From Chloroflexota bacterium (lineage in GTDB: Bacteria > Chloroflexota > Dehalococcoidia > Lucifugimonadales > UBA3495): 51,905 bases of DNA. This document shows positions 16,532 to 24,612 of the stretch, piece after piece (the first letter of the stretch is position 1; every line of letters begins with the position of its first letter). The position numbers and the translations under genes were made by a program. The notes beneath the pieces were generated by a model that searched no databases, was not told the origin of the DNA, and saw only the letters and a list, made by a program, of their open reading frames with translations. The stretch spans positions 1 through 51,905 of the forward strand of contig JAPPLU010000010.1 of NCBI GenBank assembly GCA_028874075.1, given 5' to 3'.

Positions 16532-16878
16532 AATTAATCCCCTCTGGTGCGCCGTTCTAATGAGAGGCGGGAGGGGTGTGGTTACATTTACACCATCACC
16601 CTAAACAACCCTTGTCCAGAAAACCAGAATTCACACAGGAAGATTGCAAAGTCTTCCACGAACCGTTCGTGGCGAGCCTGTCGAACCATGCCAGGGCGCC
16701 GGTATGCCCTTCGACAAGCTCAAGATGAGCGGAAATGAGAAGTTCTGGCAGACTTTGAAATCGTCCTGCAAGGCTGGCTTTGCACAATGAATCAGAACTA
16801 AAAGGGATTTATAGTGCCGAGGCTGTATTTGTCCAAGGGTTGTAGTACGTGGTGTCGGCCGGGGAAGGAATCTAACGG
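16532..16878. repeat. 347-bp non-coding stretch with dispersed palindromic element
   Basis: No convincing gene is present. At 16663-16732 there is an imperfect palindromic element: TTCGTGGCGAGCCTGTCGAA on the left and CCCTTCGACAAGCTCAAG on the right, a family of dispersed repeats seen in many bacterial genomes. A second, more decayed copy lies at 43961-44022. Short outer arms (GCAAAGTCTTCC near 16645, GGCAGACTTTG near 16747) suggest the element is larger than its core. Confidence 0.65.
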
Positions 16879-17211
16879 TTATGCGGGCGTTTCCGGCTGG
16901 TTGCCGTTATGCTCGTCGTCTATCCAGCCGTAGCGTTGGGCCAGGCGGAGCCACAGGCGGCGGGTGTTGGCGGCGTCGCGGGTGAGCTCCTCCAGGAGGC
17001 TCAGGATTGCTTCGTGATTGGCCTGCATCCTATCCTGATTGGTCTGAAGGGTTTTCAGATTTTCCTGCAGGTACTCCTGGTTGGCGACGAGGCGTTCCAT
17101 GATTTGGTCGTGGTCCTCTGCGATGGCGGTCAGGCGCGCAATAGTCTGCTCGTGACGCTCGGCCGAGGTCTCCAGGGAGGCTAATCTCTCTTCCAGTGGT
17201 TGTTGCTGCAT
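16879..17211 (-). CDS. Coiled-coil protein, unknown function
   Basis: A 110-residue protein that is almost entirely a coiled coil (residues 3-80, rich in Glu, Gln and Leu, with repeated NQ-type turns such as LVANQEYLQENLKTLQTNQD), ending in a tryptophan-containing segment RLWLRLAQRYGWIDD. This pattern of a repeated helix plus short tail is common in uncharacterised Chloroflexota and cyanobacterial proteins. It stands alone between two repeat-bearing gaps. Compare the coiled-coil protein at 42821-43378. Confidence 0.6.
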   Translation of the reverse strand: MQQQPLEERLASLETSAERHEQTIARLTAIAEDHDQIMERLVANQEYLQENLKTLQTNQDRMQANHEAILSLLEELTRDAANTRRLWLRLAQRYGWIDDEHNGNQPETPA

Positions 17212-17582
17212 GGGCTGGTGCCCTCGTAAGTGTGTACCGGGCCGTCCGAGTGGCGATTATAGCACGGTTCGGGGCGTCGGAGGGGTTCCGGCGTATGGTA
17301 CTGCGGGCTGGCCTGTCATGACAGGTCTCTTTACGTTCTGATTCGTTGCACAGGATGTGTTCAAGTTCCTGTTATTCCCCATTTAATGTGCAAAGCCCTG
17401 CAAGGTTGGCAGGGTTCCAGTTCAGGTGGTATTGCCCCGGGCCAGGGCAGACACACACAGGTCTGCCCCTACGAACCATAAAGGGCACCCCCAGCGCCAC
17501 GATGGGTCCTCACACCCCCTTGGGGAGAAATATGGCATAATGGGCCAATGTCCATACCAACATTCACCTTAAGGACGATGCC
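17212..17582. repeat. 371-bp non-coding stretch with GGGCAGAC inverted repeat
   Basis: No gene seen. At 17445-17468 GGGCAGAC and GTCTGCCC flank ACACACAG, followed by CCTACG; this is a typical dispersed hairpin. The right end (17527-17582) is AT-richer and should hold the promoter of the VOC gene, with AAGGACG as its ribosome binding site. Confidence 0.55.
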
Positions 17583-18407
17583 ATGTTCGACAAGATTCAG
17601 CATATTGGGTATTACTGCGCCGACCTGGAAGCCGCCATTGACTGGTACAACCGGGGGTTCGGGGCGGAAAGCGCCGGGGGCGGCGACGTGGCCGTCAGCG
17701 TCCAGGTGCCCGGGGGCGGAATCAACGCCTTCCTGCGCTTCGGCCAGGTGGAGGTGGAACTGATCCAGCCGGCCGATACTTCCGGCCTGCCCCAAGACGG
17801 GCTGGTAATGCACCACGTGGCCTACGTGGTGCCGGACATTCTCCAAGCCATCGAGGAATGCAGGGACCGGGGCTTCCGCTTCACCGCAGACGCGCCCCGC
17901 ACCAATCAGCTGGGCCAGCAGTTGCTGTACTTTCATCCCGAAACCACCAACAACGTCCTGATGCACCTGACCCAGCTTCCCGCGCCCGAAGACGCGGTGA
18001 TGACGGGCGTGGGCGGCGGGGTGCAGGTGGCCAAGATAGTCCACGCCGGATACCTGGTGCCCGACCTGGACGAGGCCATCGCCTGGTACGTGGATAAGTT
18101 CGAAGGGGAGCACATTGGGGGCGGGCCGTCGCGCACGGGCAGCCGGAACGCCTTCGTCAACTTCGGACAGGTGCAGGTGGAGCTGATCGAGCCCCATGAG
18201 ACCGAGCGGCTGGGCGGCAACCACGCCATGGACCACGTGGGGTACGTGATGGACGACATCCAGGCGGGCATTGACGACTGCTGCGGTCGGGGTTTCCAGT
18301 TCGTGGCCGATACGCCCAACACCAATTCTGTGGGCCAGCAGGTGCTCTACTTCGACACTGCCACCAGCATGGGCAGCCGAATGCATTTGACGCAGTTGCC
18401 GGATTAG
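17583..18407 (+). CDS. Double VOC-domain (glyoxalase/epimerase fold) protein
   Basis: A 274-residue protein made of two vicinal-oxygen-chelate modules, about residues 1-133 and 150-274. Each has the H-I-G or H-x-G-Y opening strand, the FGQVxVELI strand with a metal-binding Glu, and a central H-x-x-Y (MHHVAYVV and MDHVGYVM). The two halves are clearly related to each other, including the shared TNQLGQQLLYF / TNSVGQQVLYF ends. Sequence style is closest to methylmalonyl-CoA epimerase/glyoxalase-like proteins, but two fused modules also resemble extradiol dioxygenases. Exact reaction unknown. Confidence 0.85.
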   Translation: MFDKIQHIGYYCADLEAAIDWYNRGFGAESAGGGDVAVSVQVPGGGINAFLRFGQVEVELIQPADTSGLPQDGLVMHHVAYVVPDILQAIEECRDRGFRFTADAPRTNQLGQQLLYFHPETTNNVLMHLTQLPAPEDAVMTGVGGGVQVAKIVHAGYLVPDLDEAIAWYVDKFEGEHIGGGPSRTGSRNAFVNFGQVQVELIEPHETERLGGNHAMDHVGYVMDDIQAGIDDCCGRGFQFVADTPNTNSVGQQVLYFDTATSMGSRMHLTQLPD

Positions 18408-18411
18408 TTTT

Positions 18412-18575
18412 TTATCCACGAATGGGCACGACCTCTCACCAATGGTCGGTTGCGGGTGTAAGTTGGTTGATAGTGGTTCAGGGGCAAAGCCCTGAAACCT
18501 TTCCTGGATTCCGGCTTTCGCCGGAATGACGGTCGAGCCATAACATTCGGGTCCATTCGTGCTTATTCGTGAATG
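18412..18575. repeat. Possible MITE-like element containing a REP palindrome
   Basis: The left edge (TTATCCACGAATGGGCACGA at 18412) and the reverse complement of the right edge (ATTCACGAATAAGCACGAAT, ending near 18575) form an imperfect inverted repeat. Inside lies a well-preserved hairpin, ATTCCGGCTTTCGCCGGAAT followed by GACGG (18501-18533). No coding capacity. Pieces of the same edge sequence appear near 15490 and 29975. The right edge overlaps the annotated ATG of aroK. Confidence 0.5.
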
Positions 18576-19127
18576 AGCAGAGGGCAGACCTTGGCCGAGG
18601 CTGGCAACATAATCCTGGTGGGCTTTATGGCTTCGGGGAAGAGCCATGTGGGGCGTATTTTGTCCCAGCGTACCGGGATGCCGCTGGTGGACGCCGATTC
18701 GGTGATCGTGGAACGGGCGGGGAAGTCCATTGACCAGATTTTCGCCGACGATGGGGAGGCCGCCTTCCGAAGGCTGGAGCGGGAGATTATTTCCGAACTT
18801 TGCCGGGGTGCGGGGCAGATAATTTCCGGCGGCGGCGGGGCCTTTGTGGAGGCCGACAACCGGGACGCCATGCTGAAGGGCGGGACAGTATTCTGCCTGC
18901 AGGCCCGGCCGGAGACTATCTATCAGCGATTGAAAGCGGACGACAAATCGGGGCAGGCGGTGCGGCCGTTGCTGGCCGGTCCGGACCCGTTGGGGCGGAT
19001 ACGGGAGTTGCTGGAGCAGCGGGCCGAGGCCTACGGACGGGCGCACCATTGCATTGATACGGATGGGCTGACGCCGGAAGAAGTAGCGGAGAGGGTATGG
19101 GCAACATTTTGCCCTGAGGGAGGATAG
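18573..19127 (+). CDS. aroK: Shikimate kinase
   Basis: A 184-residue P-loop kinase that phosphorylates shikimate with ATP. Walker A reads GFMASGKSHVG (about 17-27), DAD follows at about 40-42, the shikimate-binding FRRLE arginine and the GGGG strand are present, and RPLL with its conserved Arg lies in the lid. The ATG at 18573 has no ribosome binding site and lies in a repeat edge; a TTG at 18591, six bases after AGAGGG, gives (M)AEAGNIILVGF and may be the true start. It begins an aroK-unknown-aroB operon. Confidence 0.93.
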   Translation: MSRGQTLAEAGNIILVGFMASGKSHVGRILSQRTGMPLVDADSVIVERAGKSIDQIFADDGEAAFRRLEREIISELCRGAGQIISGGGGAFVEADNRDAMLKGGTVFCLQARPETIYQRLKADDKSGQAVRPLLAGPDPLGRIRELLEQRAEAYGRAHHCIDTDGLTPEEVAERVWATFCPEGG

Positions 19128-19132
19128 ACAAT

Positions 19133-19477
19133 ATGTTCAATTCATTGTTCAACCGCCTGCCAGCTTCACACTTTGGCATGCCGGACCGGCCTACCCGTCA
19201 ATGGATTCTGGAGCATTCCGAGTTGGCCGGACGCATTATGGTAAAAACACCCGGGGAAATTATGGTGCCCATACCCGACTCCCGGGCAGGTGAACTTTTT
19301 ACTCACGCCCTATACGTGACCGGTTGCTACCATGAAGAAGAGTGCGCCTGCCCTGACGATGACGCGGTAACATGGCAGTTCGTGGAGTTCCTGAATTCTA
19401 ACGAAACGATACAAACCCCGGGCGTCCTGCCCGATGGCCTGCCCATCCTGAATCGCTTATTGAGGAAAGACAAATGA
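19133..19477 (+). CDS. Small hypothetical protein within the aro operon
   Basis: A 114-residue protein starting five bases after aroK and ending in a four-base overlap (ATGA) with aroB, so it is surely co-translated with them. It opens MFNSLFNRLPASHFG, has GEIMVPIPDSRAGELFTHAL, and a distinctive cysteine cluster CYHEEECACPDDD (about residues 64-76) that could bind metal. I do not recognise the family. Its place between two shikimate-pathway genes is unusual; a role in that pathway is only a guess by context. Confidence 0.75.
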   Translation: MFNSLFNRLPASHFGMPDRPTRQWILEHSELAGRIMVKTPGEIMVPIPDSRAGELFTHALYVTGCYHEEECACPDDDAVTWQFVEFLNSNETIQTPGVLPDGLPILNRLLRKDK

Positions 19478-20589
19478 CCAACATCGCAAGCAACAACCCC
19501 GACCTGGCCGCCACCGTTTACCATACTGGCGGCAGCTATCCCGTGGTGGCCGGCTGGGGCGTCATAGACCGGCTGGGGGACTGGCTGGAGGACCTGGGAA
19601 TTGGCAGTCCCGTCTACATCATCACCGACGAAAACCTGATGAACCGCTACGGGCGGCGGGCGCAGCGGGCGCTGCAGAAGAAGGGCATCGGCGCCCACTG
19701 CTTCATCATCCCGCCCGGGGAGCCCAGCAAGACCAACAGCCTGGCCCAGGCCATCTACGAGTGGCTGGTGGGACTGCGGGCCGAGCGGGGCCACGCCATT
19801 CTGGCCGTGGGCGGCGGCGTGGTGGGCGACCTGGCCGGCTACGTGGCGGCCACCTTCCTGCGGGGCGTCCCCTTTGTCCAGATACCCACCAGCATGGCCG
19901 CCATGGTGGACGCATCCATCGGCGGCAAGGTGGCGGTGAACCTGCCCCAGGGCAAGAACCTGGTGGGGGCCTTCTACCAGCCAAAAGCGGTGCTGGCCGA
20001 CGTGGAGGCCCTGTCCACCCTGGGCAAGCGGGAACTGTCGGAGGGCTGGGCCGAGGCCATCAAGCACGGCTTCATCATGGACGCCAACCTGGTGGATGTG
20101 TTCGAGGAGCACGCCGAAGCACTGATGGAGGTAGAGCCGGAGATTTCCACCGAGGTGATACGGCGCAGCATGGCCATCAAGGCCGAGGTGGTAAGCCAGG
20201 ACGAGCGGGAGACCCTGGACATCCGCATCCTGCTGAACTACGGCCACACCATCGGCCACGCCCTGGAGACGTCCACCGAGTATGGCCGGTTCTTGCACGG
20301 CGAGGGAGTGTCCATCGGCATGATGGGCGCCGCCAAAATGGCCTGCGAACTGGGTTTCCACGGCCAGGACGTGGTGGACCGGCAGTACGAGCTGTTGCAG
20401 CGGTTCAACCTGCCCACCACGGCCCAGGGGGTCGATGTGGAGGACATCCGCCGGGCCATGTCGCTGGACAAGAAGGTGTCGGGCGGCGCCAACCGCTGGG
20501 TGATGCTGGACGGGGTGGGCCAGGCGTCGGTGCGGCGGAATGTGCCGGTGGAGCTGGTGGACCGGACGGTGAGGGAGATTGTGGGGTAG
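19474..20589 (+). CDS. aroB: 3-dehydroquinate synthase
   Basis: A 371-residue AroB, which converts DAHP to 3-dehydroquinate with NAD and a divalent metal. Motifs include the NAD site GGGVVGDLAGYVAATFLRG, the substrate loop SIGGKVAVNLPQGKNLVGAF, and the metal ligands Glu in SEGWAEAIKHG and two His in NYGHTIGHALE. Length is normal. The last 28 codons are repeated, diverged, after brnTA (21230-21316) and as a shorter fragment after the TPP-enzyme gene (23351-23376), which suggests that the 3' end of this gene serves as a recombination target. Confidence 0.97.
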   Translation: MTNIASNNPDLAATVYHTGGSYPVVAGWGVIDRLGDWLEDLGIGSPVYIITDENLMNRYGRRAQRALQKKGIGAHCFIIPPGEPSKTNSLAQAIYEWLVGLRAERGHAILAVGGGVVGDLAGYVAATFLRGVPFVQIPTSMAAMVDASIGGKVAVNLPQGKNLVGAFYQPKAVLADVEALSTLGKRELSEGWAEAIKHGFIMDANLVDVFEEHAEALMEVEPEISTEVIRRSMAIKAEVVSQDERETLDIRILLNYGHTIGHALETSTEYGRFLHGEGVSIGMMGAAKMACELGFHGQDVVDRQYELLQRFNLPTTAQGVDVEDIRRAMSLDKKVSGGANRWVMLDGVGQASVRRNVPVELVDRTVREIVG

Positions 20590-20656
20590 GGGAGGCAATT
20601 GATCAATTCTTTGCCCGCACTCATTGATATAGTTACAATGAACTAAAGGTTAGTAC

Positions 20657-20923
20657 ATGCCTTACGAGTGGGATGAGGAAAAGAAGGATGAGACTTTGAG
20701 GTTGCGCGGCATTGACTTTGCTTCTGTGCGTGAATTCGACTGGGAGACCGCCCTGACCCGGCAGAGTGACCGGACTGGCGAAAGCCGATGGTCCAGCATA
20801 GGTTATATCGGTGAACGTCTCTATCACGTTGTCTGGACGCAACGCGGCGACTCAACTCGCATCATCAGCCTCAGAAAAGCCAATTCCAGGGAGAGTGCTA
20901 CCTATGACGAACAAAATTCGTAA
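20657..20923 (+). CDS. brnT: BrnT-family toxin (RelE-fold ribonuclease)
   Basis: An 88-residue BrnT: the opening YEWDEEKKDETLRLRGIDF, a central GERLYHVVWTQRGDSTRIIS and a terminal RKANSRE are the hallmarks of the family, which cleaves RNA and is neutralised by BrnA. The usual catalytic Lys/Arg/Glu-type residues are retained in these blocks. It overlaps brnA by 20 bases. TACAAT at 20634-20639 is a candidate -10. Gene order toxin-then-antitoxin is normal for brnTA. The pair lies immediately after aroB and before a second aroB tail, as if inserted there. Confidence 0.92.
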   Translation: MPYEWDEEKKDETLRLRGIDFASVREFDWETALTRQSDRTGESRWSSIGYIGERLYHVVWTQRGDSTRIISLRKANSRESATYDEQNS

Positions 20924-21230
20924 GACAATTTACCCTACCCCGGAAGAAGACGCCGAAATTAACCGTCAAATCGCCGAAGACCCGGATACCTTTGAACTGG
21001 ACGAAGAGTGGTTCAAACACGCCAAACCCACGGCGGAGTTGTTCCCGGAACTGGTTGCCCGATACCTCCAGGAAAAAGAGGACCTGGCATCGGGAAGAAA
21101 GGAACGGTTGATGATTCTGGTGGACAAGGAAGTGCTGGACTACTTTCGCAACCAGGGCGGCGATTGGCATTCCCGGATTAACGAGGCGTTGAAGCAGGTT
21201 ATGTTGAAGGACGGGAAAGCCGCTGGATAA
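20904..21230 (+). CDS. brnA: BrnA-family antitoxin
   Basis: A 108-residue antitoxin starting at ATG 20904, inside the end of brnT. The N-terminal region (TPEEDAEINRQIAEDPD, ELDEEWFKHAKP) binds the toxin, and the C-terminal part, LMILVDKEVLDYFRNQGGDW followed by SRINEALKQVM, is the BrnA ribbon-helix-helix DNA-binding domain. It should autorepress the operon. Its TAA stop overlaps the first base of the diverged aroB tail (TAATG). GGGAGAG lies eight bases upstream of the start. Confidence 0.92.
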   Translation: MTNKIRKTIYPTPEEDAEINRQIAEDPDTFELDEEWFKHAKPTAELFPELVARYLQEKEDLASGRKERLMILVDKEVLDYFRNQGGDWHSRINEALKQVMLKDGKAAG

Positions 21231-21316
21231 TGCTGGACCGGGTGGGCCGGGTCTTGGTGATCCGCAACGTGCCGGTGGAGTTGGTGGAGTGGACGGTGAG
21301 GGACATTGCGGGGTAG
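21230..21316 (+). repeat. Diverged copy of the aroB 3' end
   Basis: These 87 bases align without gaps to the last 87 bases of aroB (20503-20589) at roughly 80 % identity by eye. Translated in the same frame they keep 19 of 28 residues, including RNVPVELV and TVR, and the same stop codon. Many differences are at third codon positions, so the copy looks like the tail of a foreign aroB and not a recent duplication. Together with the aroB end it brackets brnTA. Confidence 0.85.
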
Positions 21317-21594
21317 AGGACTCCGACATGGTTGGAAAGGATATACAGGACCAGGTAAACATATGCCCAATGAGCGTCGCAGGATAAATAGACCTACCCC
21401 TGAGTAAGAGAGCCGTCGCCAAGCGTGAGCTTGGCATGGGCCCCATTGGGTCGGTGGCGCCGAGCGAGCGCACCGTCCCACGCGCCGCAGGGCACCTCCA
21501 ATTCCCCTATTCCCCGCTTAAAGGCGCTCGCCCCCGCCTCTCGCCAGCACCCCAACAGCAGATTCCACGCCCACCGATATTGAGGAGTCGATCA
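21317..21594. other. Non-coding stretch before the TPP-enzyme gene
   Basis: About 280 bases of G+C-rich sequence without a plausible gene. The frame of the downstream gene is open through it, but composition is proline/arginine-rich and the good ribosome binding site is at 21582-21587. A short inverted repeat, GCCAAGCGTGAGCTTGGC, lies near 21418-21435. Nothing else recognised. Confidence 0.5.
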
Positions 21595-23283
21595 ATGGTC
21601 ACAATGAGCGGGGGAGAGGCCCTTGCGAAATCCTTGGCAGGAGAGGGAGTAGAGGTCATATTTGGCATCCCGGGCATCCAGATTTACGGGATCGTAGCAG
21701 GGCTGCGGGATGAGCCGGGGATCCGGATAATTGCGCCCCGGCACGAACAGGCGACGACTTTCATGGCCGATGGTTACGCCCGAGCTTCGGGAAAGCCCGG
21801 AGTTGCCCTGGTGGTTCCAGGAACGGGCCTTTACAACGCGGCCTCCGGACTGGCCAATGCGTATGCCCGTTCCACTCCCGTGCTCATTATTGCCGGCCAG
21901 ATTCCTCGTGGCGCCATTGGCAAGAACCTAGGGGCCGTTCACGAAATCGCCAACCAGGCCGACATCGTTCGACCCGTAACCAAGTGGCAGCGTCAGGCCG
22001 CCAGGCCCCGTGAAGTTCCGGACGCCGTGTTCGAAGCCTTCAGGCAGATGCGCACCGGCCGTCCGCGTCCCGTACTGCTCGAGATGCCCCCTGAGGCAGG
22101 GGTGGAGCGGGAAGAAGTCCGGCTAAGGAGTCCCGCCCGCATTTCGCGCATTGTCCCCAGTCCTGACAGCCTTCGGGAGGTCGCGGAAGTCATCGCCAAG
22201 TCTCGCACGCCCCTGATTTACGCCGGAGGGGGAGTGGCCCGGTCCGACGCGGAGCCGGCCCTGGTGAAGCTGGCCGAGGCGACCAACATTCCCGTGGTTA
22301 CCTCCAGCGGTGGGAAGGGGACCATACCTGACGGCCATCCACTCTCCTACGGCTCCTGTTTCAGCCCGCGGGGCGAGATACAGGAAATGAACCAGCTGTT
22401 TGACGTGATGCAGGCCGCCGACGTGGTCATCGGGATAGGCGCCCGCTTCGCCCTGGGCAACCCCGCTGGCGAGGCGTCGGTGCTGGTGAACATCAACATT
22501 GACGACTCGGACCTGACCAGGCACCAGGCCAATACCATACCCCTGCACGGCGACGCGAGAGCGACCATCGAGGCGCTACTACCTCACCTTATCGAGGCCG
22601 GGGCAATGGACCGGCCGTCACCGGCGGAGGCGGTCACCGCGGCCCGCAACCTGATAGCCTACTACGACATCCGCCGCCAGGAACCGCAGTACGAGGTCAT
22701 GGAGGCCATGCAGAAGGGCGTTCCGGAAGACGCCTTCGTGGTCTGGGACATTACCCAGTTCGGCTACTACGCCCGCACCCACTGGCAGGTGCATCACCCC
22801 AAGACGTACATCGACTCCGGCTACTCGTTCAACCTGGGCTACGCCTTTCCCACTGCCCTGGGCGTCAAGGTAGCCCAGCCCGACCGCCCGGTGGTCTGCA
22901 TAGCCGGCGACGGCGGTTTCATGTTCAACTCCTCCGAACTGTCCACGGCGGTGCAGTACGGCATAAATGTCGTTACCGTCGTTTTCCGCAACGACTCCTA
23001 CGGCAACGTGGCCCGCGACCTGGATGACTTTTTTGGCGGGGCCTACGGGACCGACCTGCACAATCCCGACTTCGTAAAGTTCGCCGAGTCCTTCGGCGTG
23101 ATGGGCCTGCGGGCCAGCGACCCCCTGGAACTGGGGAAGCTGATTCCCCTGGCGCTGGAGCAGGAGGCGCCGGTGGTGATAGAAGTGCCCTTCGGGGAAA
23201 TGCCGATACCCCGCGCCCCGCAGTTCGCCCCCTTCTATCGCCTGCCCTGGGCCACGCCCCAGTCGGGGCTTATCCAGTCCTGA
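21595..23283 (+). CDS. TPP-dependent enzyme of the acetolactate synthase family
   Basis: From ATG 21595 (GAGGAG seven bases upstream) the product is 562 residues with the three-domain PYR/central/PP layout. The PYR domain holds the catalytic Glu in PRHEQATTFMADGYARASG. The TPP-binding motif in the PP domain begins GDGGFMFNSSELSTAV and ends in VFRNDSYGN. The family includes acetolactate synthase, glyoxylate carboligase, benzoylformate decarboxylase and sulfoacetaldehyde acetyltransferase. No acetolactate small subunit is near, and the catabolic members are as likely as the biosynthetic one. The gene lies between two aroB-tail fragments. It differs clearly from the second TPP enzyme at 50089-51765. 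Confidence 0.9.
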   Translation: MVTMSGGEALAKSLAGEGVEVIFGIPGIQIYGIVAGLRDEPGIRIIAPRHEQATTFMADGYARASGKPGVALVVPGTGLYNAASGLANAYARSTPVLIIAGQIPRGAIGKNLGAVHEIANQADIVRPVTKWQRQAARPREVPDAVFEAFRQMRTGRPRPVLLEMPPEAGVEREEVRLRSPARISRIVPSPDSLREVAEVIAKSRTPLIYAGGGVARSDAEPALVKLAEATNIPVVTSSGGKGTIPDGHPLSYGSCFSPRGEIQEMNQLFDVMQAADVVIGIGARFALGNPAGEASVLVNINIDDSDLTRHQANTIPLHGDARATIEALLPHLIEAGAMDRPSPAEAVTAARNLIAYYDIRRQEPQYEVMEAMQKGVPEDAFVVWDITQFGYYARTHWQVHHPKTYIDSGYSFNLGYAFPTALGVKVAQPDRPVVCIAGDGGFMFNSSELSTAVQYGINVVTVVFRNDSYGNVARDLDDFFGGAYGTDLHNPDFVKFAESFGVMGLRASDPLELGKLIPLALEQEAPVVIEVPFGEMPIPRAPQFAPFYRLPWATPQSGLIQS

Positions 23284-23318
23284 CCGGGAGTTGGGGGGAC
23301 GTGGGGGTTATTGTGGGC

Positions 23319-23376
23319 AATGCTGATGGGCAGTTGGGGGAGGTTGGGGAGGACGGTGAGGGAGTTGTGGGGTAGG
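23319..23376 (+). repeat. Third, fragmentary copy of the aroB 3' end
   Basis: Bases 23351-23376 match the aroB tail (GGACGGTGAGGGAG..TTGTGGGGTAG) with a single missing base, and an upstream AATGCTG at 23319 matches the start of the repeated unit. The rest is degenerate. It lies 35 bp after the TPP-enzyme stop and before the AT-richer two-gene module on the opposite strand. Confidence 0.7.
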
Positions 23377-23418
23377 TAACAAATAGCAATTGTGAACTCT
23401 ATCGATAAGGATGCTCGT

Positions 23419-24612
23419 TCAAATTAGCCGTTGTCGGAGTGCATCCAGCACTTCCGGTGTCTCTCCCAAGCTAAGATTCCTGCGTGTTAAGCCAGAATTA
23501 GGTTCGGACTCCCAGATTTCTTGCAACCTTATGATTCTTTGCTTTCGGCGCCGATAACCCTTAACTGTTACATGAGAGTTCCACATCGGACGGACGATGT
23601 CATCCATCATTCCTGATGGAACTTCTATATCGTGACTTTCCCCATCGGCATTGACAAGCCTGATCCTATTTCTGTTCTTTGACCCTGCGTCGGCGTAGCG
23701 CAACATTCCACTTACATTGATAGTCATTCCACTGTCACCTCGATCAGGGAGAGTAGACATTGGAAATAAACTGCCTGGCTTGGTTACAGACAATATCTTC
23801 GGACCTGTTCCTTGCGCTACTACGAAACCCACCTGGCTGACCCTATTTCCATCGGGTGCCAAATTTCTTGCCAGCCCAAGAAAATTCCTTTGATAAGCGG
23901 GATCGGGGATTCGATGTGCAATGTTCTCAACCTCCGAATCAATGCTGGCTATCTCCATGAGATCAATGAACTCACGAATGACGTCATTGGCACTAAGGAA
24001 ATTCGGCAAGGTAGCCTGAAAGACTGGTTGACCAAGTCTAAAGGAAATAGCAAAGCTTCCCATTCTAGGTGCCGAGGCAAAAACTCGGTATTCATTCCTG
24101 ATATCCTTCGGTACACGATCCCTGTACGGTAAATCCTTCATCCGTTGCACAGTGCGAAAGACTGCGGCTTGAAAGCTATTTGCTCTGGTTATCAAATCTT
24201 GCAGCAACGTAAACCCTTGTGAAACTAAGCCACCGGCCAAGCTCAGTTGTACTTCACCTTCTTGGAGCTCTATTCCTAAAGGTTCAAGGTGTCGGTGAAA
24301 ATTAGCTGACTCTATAACTTCCCTAAGTTCCCTCGCTATTTCAGCGTTTGGTTCGCCCGATAAAGCCCTAGCAGCAAGTTTTTCAGCCAAACGAGGCTGA
24401 TTACAATCGAGCGCCAGCCAGCCGGCACTGCGATGAAGGATATCCCAAGCCAGACCTTCTGATGTCTCCAGCGATGCGATGGCATCCATTTCCAAGTCAA
24501 GTGCCTGCTCAAACAACTCTCTAGCACTAGCTAAATTGCCACTGCGCCTTTGCTGGTCAGCAAGGAAAGCAATGTCCATTGATCTAGCATGAGAATCTCT
24601 GGAAAGCGTCAC
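23419..24612 (-). CDS. Unrecognised protein with TPR-like N-terminus; part of a two-gene module
   Basis: A 397-residue protein. The N-terminal 100 residues are helical and TPR-like (SGNLASARELFEQALDLEMD, then QPRLAEKLAARAL). A middle region follows (APRMGSFAISFRLGQPVFQ), then a beta-rich C-terminus (SGMLRYADAGS, IEVPSGMMDDIVRP, VTVKGYRRRKQRIIRLQEI). No catalytic motif is seen. It starts inside the end of the upstream gene (four-base overlap, 24609-24612), so the two proteins very likely act together. G+C content is visibly lower than in surrounding genes, suggesting acquisition. It lies downstream of the aroB-tail repeats. Function unknown. Confidence 0.75.
   Translation of the reverse strand: MTLSRDSHARSMDIAFLADQQRRSGNLASARELFEQALDLEMDAIASLETSEGLAWDILHRSAGWLALDCNQPRLAEKLAARALSGEPNAEIARELREVIESANFHRHLEPLGIELQEGEVQLSLAGGLVSQGFTLLQDLITRANSFQAAVFRTVQRMKDLPYRDRVPKDIRNEYRVFASAPRMGSFAISFRLGQPVFQATLPNFLSANDVIREFIDLMEIASIDSEVENIAHRIPDPAYQRNFLGLARNLAPDGNRVSQVGFVVAQGTGPKILSVTKPGSLFPMSTLPDRGDSGMTINVSGMLRYADAGSKNRNRIRLVNADGESHDIEVPSGMMDDIVRPMWNSHVTVKGYRRRKQRIIRLQEIWESEPNSGLTRRNLSLGETPEVLDALRQRLI

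Noticed and set aside
17469..19049. 526-codon minus-strand frame across the VOC and aroK genes
   Set aside because: It spans two real plus-strand genes and a palindromic repeat (VIPAKAGIQ-like translation of a REP), typical of a shadow frame.
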